Origin: Bacillus sp. NP157
Lineage (GTDB): Bacteria; Pseudomonadota; Gammaproteobacteria; Xanthomonadales; Rhodanobacteraceae
Direction of reading: 5' to 3'
DNA length: 64,000 nt
Assembly: GCA_018889975.1 (NCBI GenBank)
Contig: CP076546.1
Location: 4,092,501-4,156,500, forward strand
The notes beneath the pieces are model-generated. The model was not told where the DNA came from, did no database searches, and saw only the letters and a program-made list of their open reading frames with translations. Shown piece after piece: positions 22,401-32,347 of the stretch (positions within the stretch are counted from its first letter, which is position 1; each line of letters begins with the position of its first letter). Both the position numbers and the translations under genes were made by a program.

Positions 22401-22527
22401 GAAGACCCAGTCTGACCCGTACCTCGGTCCTACCGGCGAAGCCGGTGCCCCGCGCGCGACGTACAACGTGCCCATCGCGTTCGAAACCCCGCGTTACTTC
22501 CGCTTCGGTGTCACCTACGACTACTGA
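19453..22527 (+). CDS. Oar-like TonB-dependent outer-membrane receptor, copy 3
   Basis: 1024 residues from ATG 19453, preceded by GGGGAG. Signal peptide (SLALALAMGMGLTGTVYAQA), regulatory-like domain (GGIFGTAEAGDTVQIVSPTGVTRT), plug (GGYGAQYGRSDGGVISIVGRRGTN) and a barrel ending RYFRFGVTYDY. It is the most divergent of the three: IVGRRG replaces the (V/I)TKRG motif, the barrel end differs, and it lacks the shared 3' UTR. Codon use is less extreme (more GTT, GCT and GGT) than in its neighbours, which suggests high expression or a separate history. Confidence 0.9.
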   Translation: MSSSSTRQALRLRRSSLALALAMGMGLTGTVYAQATTGGIFGTAEAGDTVQIVSPTGVTRTTTVDERGKYSFNNLPLGAYTVNLMKGGATVDTRKDVELRVNAGTDVSFAAAAASAANASNLEGVTVVGTSLPPIDVSSVDSRTVITQSQLKQLPLGRTAEAIALLAPGVSQGATGSGFSSPTGQALISFSGSSISENAYYINGMNTTDPVAGYGGMVLPYGAIDQQEILTGGYGAQYGRSDGGVISIVGRRGTNDFHFGGQILWTPDFAKADPINAKYPSSSRLDGNTYRYRNNNKDWEAVYSAYAGGPLIKDTLFGFIAVEGAKREGSNVSAASANRDTEYTYKDPKMYAKFDWNINDSNILELTGASYKHDYNGSIYGFDNVTRTRGDYQSQDTVSNTKQTMWLAKYTGYLTDSLTLTAQYGKQDTKLYTQAGSADPNLIDILGPEDQNPAYTGGFPNGITNAQNLLTVADPTHESKVTNYRVDLSYVLGDHTISAGIDNQNSVDINDGESIYANAGYAWSYGAVTQGTPIAAGQVTPPVGTPYYVSEYRQQTAATVRVRQRAQYIQDEWQVSDTVKLSLGLRNDQFTNYNGSNEAYITQTKPQWAPRLGGTWDVYGDSSFKVYANAGRYYLALPLVPALRGASGSLLTNVYYSYTGIDPATGYPTGLTPLNTTSGAGAQISANNEFGQAKDPNIVTAHGLKSEYQDEFIAGFDKAWGDNWVYGAKATYRKLGNAIDDYCDTSSDQDPPGRLQQLFTAAGSNIDLASAGVSCYLFNPGRANTFLAPNGDGGYESLHATNADLGFPHLKRHYYALELHLQRNKGEGKWWGNVSYVYSKLYGNSEGQVDSDAGTRSDPSVTQAWDNAPLMVYSNGKLANDHTHALKAYGAYEITPEWQVSGNIAIVSGAPRNCYGPFGPDQIDAGYGTTAYHWCNGQPSSPGDVGRNPMTHQVSAALAYRPEWAQGRLGFTAEVFNLFNEQKKTQSDPYLGPTGEAGAPRATYNVPIAFETPRYFRFGVTYDY

Positions 22528-22550
22528 TCGCGGTTAGGGTAAGAAAAAGA

Positions 22551-22580
22551 AAAACGCCACCCCCGGGTGGCGTTTTTTTT
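22551..22580 (+). terminator. oar copy 3 terminator
   Basis: AAAACGCCACCC-CGGGTGGCGTTTT with eight Ts, 24 bp after the stop codon. Confidence 0.92.
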
Positions 22581-22812
22581 GACCGGGCATCTTTTTTATT
22601 GTTGTAAATCAGCTTCTTACGCGGGTCGCCACGATCTAAACGGCAAATGCGACGCCGATCTCGCTTCGGAAGACGGATTTCCTTGCCCGCTTGACTTTTC
22701 CACGGCCGTTTTTGCCGGTATGCTCCGTCGTTCCCCCCGGAAGTCCTTGCGGGCCATGCGCTTGCGTATCTTCCGTGATCCACACCCTTTCCGTTTCATA
22801 CGAGGCTCGACC

Positions 22813-23655
22813 ATGCGCAGGATCTTCTTGTCGCTCGCATCCGTGACCGCCCTGGCGCTTGCCGGCTGCGGTGGCGGTTCGGACAACAACGGCCAGCAGG
22901 CCGCCGCCGGTGGCGATGCCGCTGCCGCCAACAACGTCACCGGTACGGTGTCCCTGCGTGATGCGGGCGCCCAGCTGTCGCCGGACGCGAAGCTCGAGCT
23001 CAAGCTGGTCGACGTCACGACCCAGGGTTCGCAGCCGCTCGCCACGAAGTCGATCGCGCCGGTCACGCTGCCGCAGCAGTTCCAGCTCGACTTCAATGCG
23101 TCGGACATCAATCCGAACAACATGTACATCGTCGAAGTGTCGCTGCAGGACGGCGAGCGCCACTACTCGGCGCCGCTGAAGACGCCGGTGCTGACCAAGG
23201 GCGCGAAGAACGTCGCCAACATCCAGCTCGTCGGCGAAGCCACGCCGGGCGAGAAGGAGCTTGCCGGCTACGAGTCGGTCAAGAAGAACATCGGCGGCAT
23301 GAAGGTCACCCAGGGCACCGCGCTGAAGGAAGGCGAGTCGCGCGGCTGGCAGATCTTCAAGAAGGGCAACGATGTCCAGTTCATCATCGAGCTGGTCGAC
23401 TACGGCGACAAGGGCTTCACCTCCACGAACTACGCTTACAAGAACGGTAAGCCGTGGGTCATCGTGCAGGAAAAGAAGCCGAGCAAGGACGGCAAGCCGA
23501 CCTCGACCCAGCGCGCAGGCTGGAACGACGCCGGTGAACTGGTGCTCAAGCAGAACCAGGCGGGCAGCAAGGTCGAAGACCTCAGCGATGCCGATGCCAA
23601 CAGCCTCAAGAGCCAGGCTGAAGCCATGTACTCGAAGGCTGGCGGCAAGAAGTAA
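22813..23655 (+). CDS. YbaY/YscW-like lipoprotein with extra C-terminal domain
   Basis: 280 residues from ATG 22813; an upstream in-frame start at 22567 is rejected because the signal peptide begins at 22813. Lipobox LALAGC puts the lipidated cysteine near residue 19. Residues about 40-150 match the YbaY/YscW fold (VTGTVSLRDAGAQLSPDAKLELKLVDVT ... IAPVTLPQQFQLDFNASDI). The C-terminal half (GYESVKKNIGGMKVTQGTALKEGESRGWQIFKKGNDVQFIIELVDYGDKG) is a distinct domain I do not recognise. It is probably an outer-membrane-anchored periplasmic protein. The 285-bp gap before it shows no other gene. Confidence 0.75.
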   Translation: MRRIFLSLASVTALALAGCGGGSDNNGQQAAAGGDAAAANNVTGTVSLRDAGAQLSPDAKLELKLVDVTTQGSQPLATKSIAPVTLPQQFQLDFNASDINPNNMYIVEVSLQDGERHYSAPLKTPVLTKGAKNVANIQLVGEATPGEKELAGYESVKKNIGGMKVTQGTALKEGESRGWQIFKKGNDVQFIIELVDYGDKGFTSTNYAYKNGKPWVIVQEKKPSKDGKPTSTQRAGWNDAGELVLKQNQAGSKVEDLSDADANSLKSQAEAMYSKAGGKK

Positions 23656-23690
23656 TCACGCCACGCGGCCTTCGGGTACGCAGCGCGAAA

Positions 23691-23722
23691 AAGAACGCCC
23701 CCGTCTGGGGGCGTTTTTTTTT
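23691..23722 (+). terminator. terminator after the lipoprotein gene
   Basis: AAGAACGCCCCC-GTCT-GGGGGCGTTTTTTTT, 35 bp after the stop codon. Confidence 0.92.
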
Positions 23723-23785
23723 GCTGATTTTGCGTAGGAAATGCCCTGCATCGCGCGGGGCATTCGCTGACATCACTTTGAGAAC

Positions 23786-23833
23786 ATTCCTACGACAAAT
23801 GAGATAAAGCGCGGCTACCGTCGTCGTAGGAAT
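23786..23833. promoter_or_regulatory. 11-bp inverted repeat upstream of the small secreted protein genes
   Basis: ATTCCTACGAC (23786-23796) and its exact complement GTCGTAGGAAT (23823-23833) are 26 bp apart and end 35 bp before the ATG. A related GCGTAGGAAAT lies at 23732-23742. The TAGGAA core is shared with the CCTAGGAA boxes of the oar genes. It may be an operator or a leader hairpin. Confidence 0.5.
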
Positions 23834-23868
23834 TCGCCCCGCAAGGGGCACGCGTCGGGAGTGAACGT

Positions 23869-24240
23869 ATGAAGATGTTGGTTGCCGGCCTGGTTGGCCT
23901 GCTTGGCGTCGGGGCGCTATCCCTGCCGCAGGTGGCGGAAGCATTGCCCTCAAAAGTGAACTCGTACGTGTTCTACAGCGGCTCACAGGTCGTGGGCCAG
24001 TCGATTCTTTATTGCAACGGCGTGCAGCAGCATTGGGGTGATGCGCGTTCGAACAACCTCGCCAACGCGGTCAGCGTGACCTTCTCATGTAGCTCGGGCG
24101 AGACCACCCACGTGGCGTACCCCGCTGGACTCGATCCGTCCGCGAAGGCGAACTTCTGCTCGCAGTCCGGCCTTTGCGAAGTGGGCCCGTGGCCGGTGAA
24201 TGGCGCCGGCACGTTGCAGAACGGCCTCTATTCCGACTGA
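23869..24240 (+). CDS. small secreted Cys-containing protein, copy 1 (DUF6289-like)
   Basis: 123 residues with a signal peptide (MKMLVAGLVGLLGVGALSLPQVAEA). The mature part, SYVFYSGSQVVGQSILYCNGVQQHWGDA, followed by spaced cysteines (FSCSSG, FCSQSGLCEVGPW), resembles short DUF6289-type exported proteins, whose function is unknown. The next gene is a close paralogue 25 bp downstream, so the two probably form one transcript. Four mature cysteines suggest two disulfides. Confidence 0.72.
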   Translation: MKMLVAGLVGLLGVGALSLPQVAEALPSKVNSYVFYSGSQVVGQSILYCNGVQQHWGDARSNNLANAVSVTFSCSSGETTHVAYPAGLDPSAKANFCSQSGLCEVGPWPVNGAGTLQNGLYSD

Positions 24241-24265
24241 CCCCACCGCGAAAAGGAAACCACGT

Positions 24266-24625
24266 ATGAAAAAGCTAATGATGGCGATCGCGGTCGCGGG
24301 CTTGTTCGCCGCGGGCACGGCGCAGGCGCTCCCTGGCGAAGTCACCGCGTATTACTACTACAGCGGCACGCAGCTGGTAGGCCAGTCGCTGCTCTACTGC
24401 AACAACGTGACGCAGCATTGGGGCGACGCACCCGCCAACGGCTTCCAGAACGCCGTTGCCGTGACCTATGCCTGCACCAGTGGCAAGGCCACCGACGTCG
24501 CGTTTCCCGCGAATGTCGACCCCTGGGTTCGCACCAACTTCTGCAGCACGCAGGGCAGCGCGTGCACTGTCGGCCCGTGGCCGAGTGCGGGCGTCAACAT
24601 GCTGCCGGGTCGCTATTCGAACTAA
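24266..24625 (+). CDS. small secreted Cys-containing protein, copy 2
   Basis: 119 residues from ATG 24266 (AAAAGGAAAC ribosome-binding site). Signal peptide MKKLMMAIAVAGLFAAGTAQA; the mature part YYYYSGTQLVGQSLLYCNNVTQHWGDAPANGFQNAVAVTYACTSG aligns along its whole length with copy 1, including the four cysteines and the GPWP motif. It is a tandem duplication. Function unknown; possibly an exported effector or surface-associated protein. Confidence 0.75.
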   Translation: MKKLMMAIAVAGLFAAGTAQALPGEVTAYYYYSGTQLVGQSLLYCNNVTQHWGDAPANGFQNAVAVTYACTSGKATDVAFPANVDPWVRTNFCSTQGSACTVGPWPSAGVNMLPGRYSN

Positions 24626-24650
24626 GGCTGGCGCCACCACCGCGGCAAAG

Positions 24651-24681
24651 AAAAACGCCGGCATCTAGCCGGCGTTTTTTT
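24651..24681. terminator. bidirectional terminator
   Basis: AAAAACGCCGGC-ATCTA-GCCGGCGTTTTTTT between the secreted-protein pair and the convergent esterase gene. A-run and T-run on both sides allow function in both directions. Confidence 0.9.
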
Positions 24682-24701
24682 GTTGCGCGTGGCGGTCTTG
24701 C

Positions 24702-26498
24702 TTAGAACGCGAGCTTTACGCCGAGCTGCAGGCTGTTGAGCTTCTGCGTGTCGTCGCCGAAACGGCCGCTGTAGCTGGCCCAGCCGCTCCAGCTCTGGTT
24801 GAAGTCGGCGGAGATGCCGACGTCGGCCGTGACCCAGTTCTTGTCGGGCGTGAAGCCCTGCAGTTCGAACTTGCCGCTCATGTTGGTCAGGCCGGCGGTG
24901 ATGTAGCGGTCGTCGGCACGGCCGTCGTGGTTGTAGGCGACTTCGGCGAACGGATGGACCACGGTGTTGCCGGTGGCCCACGAACCCTGCACGCGCCAGC
25001 CGGCGGTTTCGATGCGGGCGTTGCGGATCTGCTTGCCGAAGGTCATCGCCGTGCTGGTGTTGTTGCGCTCGGTGTAACCGAACACGCGCAGCTGCTCGAA
25101 CTCGACCGTGGCGAATGGGCCGGTCTTCAGCGATTCGCTACCGAACCACCAGCCGCCGGTCAGGCCGCCGCCAACGTGCGAACCGTCGGTCTTGCCGGTT
25201 TCGGTGCGACGCGCGGTGCCCAGGTCGATGCGGCGGTCGATGTCGGTGAAGCTCAGCTGGCCGAAGCTGGCGAAGCCGCCGACGTAGCCGCCACCGTTGT
25301 GATAGAAGGCGTAGCCGGTGCCGGCGACGTCCTGCATCTTGTAGCCGCCACCGCCCTGGAAGTCGGCGTTGGCCTGGGTCAGGCCCAGCGCGACGCCGGC
25401 GCTGACGTGGTCGCTGATGCGTGCATCGGCGCCGATGGTCAGGTTGACGTTGTCGCTGTCGGTCTTCGGCGAATTGTCGGTGTCCTTGTACTTCTGCTGG
25501 CCGTAATCGGCCGCCACGAACACGCGCGAATCGGCGCCGAAGTTGTCGGCGATCATCTGGTTGCGCAGCACGCGCATGTGCGCGGCGTCGGAGGCCAGGC
25601 CGGCTTCACCCAGCAGCGAGATCTTCTTCGGCGCTTCGAGCACCGAGATCGCGTACTGGCCGAGCAGGGCGTGCGCCGCGGTGGTCGGGTGGATGCCGTC
25701 GGCGAACAGCCAGGTGTTGGCAGCGTTCGGGTCGCGCAGGGTGTTCGGCGAGCAGGTGATCGAGCTGGCCGTGGTGCAGGCCGGGACGGTCACGTTGGTG
25801 AAGCCGTAGGCTGCCGGGTTGGCGATCACTTCGTTGAGCAGCGAGTAGGTGTCGATCGACACGATGCCCTTGTTGGCCGTGGCCAGGCCACCGGAGAGCA
25901 CGCCGTTGTACAGCTGCGACAGCGACGAGATGCTCGACGCCGCGGCGGCGCCCGCCGACTGGGCGGCCGGGGTCTTGCCGATGTCCGGCAGGTTGAAGAC
26001 GACGATGGTCTTGGCGCCGGCGGCCTGGAGGGCCTTGATCTGGCCGACTTCCTGCTGCGCGGCCGTGCCGACGATCACCTGGGCATTGGCCGGGTTGCTG
26101 GTCGCGGCCAGGATGTCGTTGGCGCCGATCCACATGGTGTACAGGGCGTTCGGGTCAGCCTTGCCGCCGTTGGCGGTCAGGTACTGGGTGATCTGTGCCG
26201 AGGTGGCCGGCACCGGGTTGGCGACGCCTGCGCGGGCGCCACCGAAAGCGTAGTCCGTGCCGCCCTGCAGGGAGGGGGTCAGGGTCAGGTTGAAGTACTT
26301 CGCGATGTTCTCGACCGCCACCGTGCCCGGGTTGGTGGTGAAGCGGGTGATCACCGGCGAGCCGGACAGGATCGCGACGTTGCCGTTATCGCTCAGGCTG
26401 TCGCCGAACGACACGACCTGCTGGTACCCGTCGGCGTGCGCCCCAGCACTGAACAGAAGGGCGGCACCGATGGCGCCTGCAAGATGGCGAATACGCAT
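24702..26498 (-). CDS. estA: GDSL-type esterase autotransporter (EstA-like)
   Basis: 598 residues. After a signal peptide (LLFSAGAHA), the GDSL hydrolase domain shows block I FGDSLSDNGN (Ser34), block III GAND (125-128) and block V DGIHPT (Asp267, His270), a complete catalytic set. Residues about 330-598 form the autotransporter beta-barrel ending LQLGVKLAF. It is therefore a type Va secreted esterase displayed on the outer membrane, like Pseudomonas EstA. It stands alone, convergent with the small secreted proteins. Confidence 0.92.
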   Translation of the reverse strand: MRIRHLAGAIGAALLFSAGAHADGYQQVVSFGDSLSDNGNVAILSGSPVITRFTTNPGTVAVENIAKYFNLTLTPSLQGGTDYAFGGARAGVANPVPATSAQITQYLTANGGKADPNALYTMWIGANDILAATSNPANAQVIVGTAAQQEVGQIKALQAAGAKTIVVFNLPDIGKTPAAQSAGAAAASSISSLSQLYNGVLSGGLATANKGIVSIDTYSLLNEVIANPAAYGFTNVTVPACTTASSITCSPNTLRDPNAANTWLFADGIHPTTAAHALLGQYAISVLEAPKKISLLGEAGLASDAAHMRVLRNQMIADNFGADSRVFVAADYGQQKYKDTDNSPKTDSDNVNLTIGADARISDHVSAGVALGLTQANADFQGGGGYKMQDVAGTGYAFYHNGGGYVGGFASFGQLSFTDIDRRIDLGTARRTETGKTDGSHVGGGLTGGWWFGSESLKTGPFATVEFEQLRVFGYTERNNTSTAMTFGKQIRNARIETAGWRVQGSWATGNTVVHPFAEVAYNHDGRADDRYITAGLTNMSGKFELQGFTPDKNWVTADVGISADFNQSWSGWASYSGRFGDDTQKLNSLQLGVKLAF

Positions 26499-26614
26499 TT
26501 GGAATCACTCCGTGTGTGGGGCGTTAGAGAATCGTTACGGTACTGGAAGCCATACGGCGGCGCATGCTGCGGCGCCGCAGGGTTTCTGCAGGGTTTGGGG
26601 TGTATGGCACGCGG

Positions 26615-26685
26615 ATCGCGCGCAGGCGCGCTCCTACAGGGGGGGCGCGCTGCATTTGTGGGAACGCGGCTGCGCGCGATCCCAC
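26615..26685. repeat. REP pair between estA and tex
   Basis: A reverse REP copy at 26615-26638 and a diverged forward copy at 26657-26685 (TGTGGGAACGCGGCTGCGCG start) form an inverted pair just after the tex stop codon. Confidence 0.8.
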
Positions 26686-26698
26686 GTCCCCTTAGGCG

Positions 26699-29050
<2,352 letters not shown>

Positions 29051-29154
29051 GTCTGTCCTGTGCGTTGCTCAGCCGGCCGGAACGTCGGGCCGGGACCGCC
29101 GATGATAGCAAGCACGGCAGCCCAGCCGGCCAGGCGGCCGGCCGGTGGATGGCG

Positions 29155-29943
29155 TCAGGCGTCGAAGCTGCCGCCCGTGCCGTTGCGTGGGGCAACGGGA
29201 GCGCGGGCGTCGGCGCGCCCCGTCAGCACGTAGGTGCCGGCCAGCATGTCGTGGATGCCCTGCTTGCGTTCGGAGAACGCCGCGGTGACGTAGAACACCA
29301 GCGGCAGGAACACCGCGATGAACGGCACGGCATTGGCCAGCCGGATGAGGTTGCGGCCGAGCGCGCGGCTCATGGTGAGGCGCTGGCCTTCGGTGTTGGT
29401 CACGCGGATGCCCACGGCCAGCTTGCCCGGCGTGGCCTGCCATTTCGACGCTTCGAACAGCACGTAGTACGCAAAGCCGATGACCAGCACGACATAGCTG
29501 ATCGGCCGCACTTCTTCCATGTACTGCGCCATCGCCGCCGCCTGGTCGGTTTCCAGCTGGGCGAACAGCGTGGTGATGGCGTGCTGGAAGCCCATCGCCA
29601 TGGCAATGAAGGTCGCAGGAATGGTGATGATGATGTAGTCGATCACCCACGCGCCGAAGCGCAGCCAGAAGCCGGCGTATTCCGGCTGCACCACGTCGTC
29701 GACGTAGCCCATGAACGGGGGCGGGGCGGGCGGCGCGGGCGGCGGCTCCGCACTGAAGGTGGCAGCCGCGGGGCGGTCGTCCGGGAACAGTTCGCCCAGG
29801 GGGCGCCAGTCGACCATGCCCTCATGCCAGCCGAGCTCATCCGTGCGGTAGGTGCCATCGCGCAGCCCTTGCCGGATGTCGTCCTCGGGATAAGGGCCAA
29901 ACCGCTCGCCGTCGCGTCCGATCCACACTTGCATGGGTGTCAT
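29155..29943 (-). CDS. RDD-family membrane protein with N-terminal GYF_2 domain
   Basis: 262 residues. The N terminus (QVWIGRDGERFGPYPEDDIRQGLRDGTYRTDELGWHEGMVDWRPLGELF) is a GYF_2 domain, usually a protein-interaction module. After a proline-rich linker (PPPAPPAPPP) comes an RDD domain with three to four membrane segments (YAGFWLRFGAWVIDYIIITIPATFIAMAMG ... WQATPGKLAVGIRVTN). The function is unknown; some RDD proteins are implicated in ion transport. It lies 49 bp downstream of mnmG and may share its transcript. Confidence 0.85.
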   Translation of the reverse strand: MTPMQVWIGRDGERFGPYPEDDIRQGLRDGTYRTDELGWHEGMVDWRPLGELFPDDRPAAATFSAEPPPAPPAPPPFMGYVDDVVQPEYAGFWLRFGAWVIDYIIITIPATFIAMAMGFQHAITTLFAQLETDQAAAMAQYMEEVRPISYVVLVIGFAYYVLFEASKWQATPGKLAVGIRVTNTEGQRLTMSRALGRNLIRLANAVPFIAVFLPLVFYVTAAFSERKQGIHDMLAGTYVLTGRADARAPVAPRNGTGGSFDA

Positions 29944-29992
29944 CCGTAGTCATCGCAAAACCTCGGGCGATGATGCCACACGCGGTTGACGG

Positions 29993-31867
29993 CTAGGCTG
30001 CGCGGCGCTTCAGGTGCACCAGCAGCAGGGAGATCGCCGCCGGGGTGACGCCACTGATCCGCGACGCCTGGCCGATCGTCGCCGGCAGCGAGCGCTTCAG
30101 CTTGGCCAGGACCTCGGCGGACAGCCCACGCACCCTCTCGTAATCGAAGTCGCCCGGGATCGACGTGGCTTCGTGGCGGCGCTGGCGTTCGATCTCGTCG
30201 CGCTGGCGCTCCAGGTACCCGGAATACTTGGCCTGCACTTCGACCTGGGTCGCGACCTCGGCGTCGGTTACCGCGGGGCCGAGCTCGGCGACGGTGGTGA
30301 GCTTCGCGTAATCGAGTTCGGGCCGGCGGAGCAGGTCGAGCGCGTGCGTCTCGCGGCTGACCGCGATGCCCAGCGTGCGCTCGATGGCGGCGCCCAGCGC
30401 ATTGGTCGGCGCAGCCCACAGCCCGCGCAGCCGCGCCGTCTCGCGTTCGGCCGCCTCGCGCTTGGCTTCCAGCCGGCGGAAGCGCGCCTCGGGCACGACG
30501 CCGCGTGCGAAGCCTTCCGGAGTCAGGCGCAGGTCGGCGTTGTCTTCGCGCAGGTGCAGGCGATATTCGGCGCGCGAGGTAAACATTCGGTACGGCTCGA
30601 TCGTGCCGTTGGTGGTGAGGTCGTCGATCAGCACGCCCACGTAGGCTTCGTCGCGACGCGGATACCACGGCGCCTCGCCACGGACGGCCAGCGCGGCGTT
30701 CATGCCGGCGATGAGGCCTTGCGCGCCCGCCTCTTCGTATCCGGTGGTGCCGTTGATCTGGCCAGCGAAGTACAGGCCCGGCACGCCCTTGGTTTCCAGC
30801 CACGGATGCAGCCCGCGCGGATCGAAGTAGTCGTATTCGATCGCGTAGCCGGGGCGCGTGATGTGCGCGTTGGCAAAGCCGGGGATCGAACGCACGAGGG
30901 CGTACTGCACGTCGAACGGCAGCGAGGTAGAGATGCCGTTCGGGTAGATCTCGAACGTATCGAGGCCTTCGGGCTCGACGAAGATCTGGTGCGACAGCTT
31001 GTCGGCGAAGCGCACCACCTTGTCCTCGATCGACGGGCAGTAGCGCGGGCCCACGCCTTCGATCTGCCCGCTATACAGCGGCGAGCGATCAAGCGAGCCG
31101 CGAATCAGCTCGTGGGTGGCTTCGGTGGTGTGGGTGATCCAGCAGCTGACCTGGCGCGGGTGGTCCGCAGCCGAGCCCATGTACGAGAAATGCGGCATCG
31201 GGTCGTCGCCCGGCTGTTCCTCGAGCACGCTGTAATCGATGCTGCGACTGTCGATGCGCGGCGGCGTGCCGGTCTTCAGACGATCGGCGGCGACGGGGAG
31301 CTCGCGCAGCTTGGCGGCAAGCGTGGAGGCCGGCGGATCGCCCGCGCGGCCACCGGCGTATTGCGCGGGGCCGATGTGGATCTTGCCGGCGAGGAAGGTG
31401 CCGGCGGTGAGCACGACGGTGGGCGCGTGGAAATCCAGGCCCATCTGCGTGCGCACGCCGACCACGCGGCCATTCTCCAGCAACAGGTCGTCGACCGCCT
31501 GCTGGAACAGGCGCAGGTTGGGCTGGGTTTCGACGATCGAACGGATGGCTGCCTTGTACAGGGCGCGATCGGCCTGGCAGCGCGTCGCCCGCACGGCGGG
31601 GCCCTTCGATGCGTTCAGCGTGCGCCACTGGATGCCGGCGAGGTCCGCCGCGCGGCCCATCGCACCACCGAGGGCGTCGATCTCCTTGACCAGGTGACCC
31701 TTGCCGATGCCGCCGATGGCCGGGTTGCAGCTCATCTGGCCGATCGTTTCGATGTTGTGGCTGAGCAGCAGCGTGCGTGCGCCCACGCGGGCAGCCGCCA
31801 GCGCGGCCTCGGTGCCGGCATGGCCGCCGCCGACCACGATCACGTCGTAGGTTTCGTTATGGATCAT
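29993..31867 (-). CDS. mnmG: tRNA uridine-5-carboxymethylaminomethyl modification enzyme MnmG
   Basis: 624 residues, full length. FAD-binding [20 protein letters not shown] at the N terminus, [12 protein letters not shown] in the centre and [18 protein letters not shown] are family signatures. With MnmE it adds a carboxymethylaminomethyl group to wobble U34 of certain tRNAs. The C-terminal helical domain ([25 protein letters not shown]) binds MnmE. It is divergent from the predicted sigma-54 small RNA. Confidence 0.98.
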   Translation of the reverse strand: MIHNETYDVIVVGGGHAGTEAALAAARVGARTLLLSHNIETIGQMSCNPAIGGIGKGHLVKEIDALGGAMGRAADLAGIQWRTLNASKGPAVRATRCQADRALYKAAIRSIVETQPNLRLFQQAVDDLLLENGRVVGVRTQMGLDFHAPTVVLTAGTFLAGKIHIGPAQYAGGRAGDPPASTLAAKLRELPVAADRLKTGTPPRIDSRSIDYSVLEEQPGDDPMPHFSYMGSAADHPRQVSCWITHTTEATHELIRGSLDRSPLYSGQIEGVGPRYCPSIEDKVVRFADKLSHQIFVEPEGLDTFEIYPNGISTSLPFDVQYALVRSIPGFANAHITRPGYAIEYDYFDPRGLHPWLETKGVPGLYFAGQINGTTGYEEAGAQGLIAGMNAALAVRGEAPWYPRRDEAYVGVLIDDLTTNGTIEPYRMFTSRAEYRLHLREDNADLRLTPEGFARGVVPEARFRRLEAKREAAERETARLRGLWAAPTNALGAAIERTLGIAVSRETHALDLLRRPELDYAKLTTVAELGPAVTDAEVATQVEVQAKYSGYLERQRDEIERQRRHEATSIPGDFDYERVRGLSAEVLAKLKRSLPATIGQASRISGVTPAAISLLLVHLKRRAA

Positions 31868-31937
31868 CGGGATGGGTCGCGCGCAGGAAGCCGGGTGGTT
31901 ATTTTAGCGCCAGTTGCCCGGGCGCGGTGCCATGTAC

Positions 31938-31955
31938 TTGGCACGAATGCTGCTT
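31938..31955 (+). promoter_or_regulatory. sigma-54 promoter (-24/-12)
   Basis: TTGGCACGAATGCTGCTT matches the consensus YTGGCACGrNNNTTGCW at every fixed position except one (C for T just before TGC). GG (31940-31941) and GC (31952-31953) have the exact 12-bp spacing that sigma-54 requires. Transcription would start near 31965, rightwards. No coding sequence lies downstream on this strand before the terminator at 32177. Confidence 0.78.
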
Positions 31956-31964
31956 CCTTTATCA

Positions 31965-32203
31965 GGCACTTCCACCGGGCAGACGCTGCGCGACATACGC
32001 GCGCCGAGATTGAGCGACAGGGGTTCGATCGCGTGCCGGGGGAAGGAAGCAGGATGTGGGCAAGGATGCCCCATTCGGTTCAGGAATGAGATCTGGCGCC
32101 CGGCGGTCTCAGGAACAGGGGGAATCCAGGATGACCGTGCTGCCGGGCGCCAGAAACCGAAGTGATTGGCACGAATAGCCGCGGCCCCTGCCGCGGCTTT
32201 CTT
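31965..32203 (+). ncRNA. predicted sigma-54-dependent GGA-rich small RNA
   Basis: About 239 nt from the predicted start to an intrinsic terminator (AGCCGCGGC-CCCT-GCCGCGGCT-TTCTT, 32177-32203). Eight GGA motifs fall within 32041-32131. GGGCA-AGGA-TGCCC (32058-32071) is a hairpin with AGGA as its loop. A perfect 12-bp stem, CTGGCGCCCGGC (32093-32104) with GCCGGGCGCCAG (32142-32153), encloses a loop with three more GGA motifs. Repeated GGA in loops is the hallmark of RNAs that titrate CsrA/RsmA. No open frame of note is present. The Rsm-like role is inference; the structure and promoter are read directly. The remaining gap to 32347 holds two short palindromes (32283-32297, 32309-32323) and no gene. 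Confidence 0.6.
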
Positions 32204-32347
32204 CGTTGGAAAGAACACTACACCGAAGCGATGAACCGTGTGTGACTTTTTCGTCAACGAGCGACTCTAATTCGGCAATTGGTGACGCACAGCGTCAGTT
32301 TTCTACATATCCACGGTGTAACCGTGAAAACGCTCACACTTCCGCGC

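Noticed and set aside
22681-22725. TTGACT ... TATGCT as a promoter for the lipoprotein gene.
   Set aside because: The spacer is about 22 bp, too long for a sigma-70 promoter.
22567-22812. N-terminal extension of the YbaY-like lipoprotein.
   Set aside because: The signal peptide and lipobox start at 22813; the extension overlaps the upstream terminator.
32041-32071. GGAAGGAAGCAGG inside the predicted small RNA looks like the GGAAGGAAGCAGC loop of SRP (4.5S) RNA.
   Set aside because: The preceding GGUC element and the flanking helix of SRP RNA are missing, and the downstream GGGCA-AGGA-TGCCC hairpin does not fit.
31914-32165. Open frame of 83 codons overlapping the predicted small RNA.
   Set aside because: It starts upstream of the sigma-54 site, has no ribosome-binding site and its composition is not protein-like.
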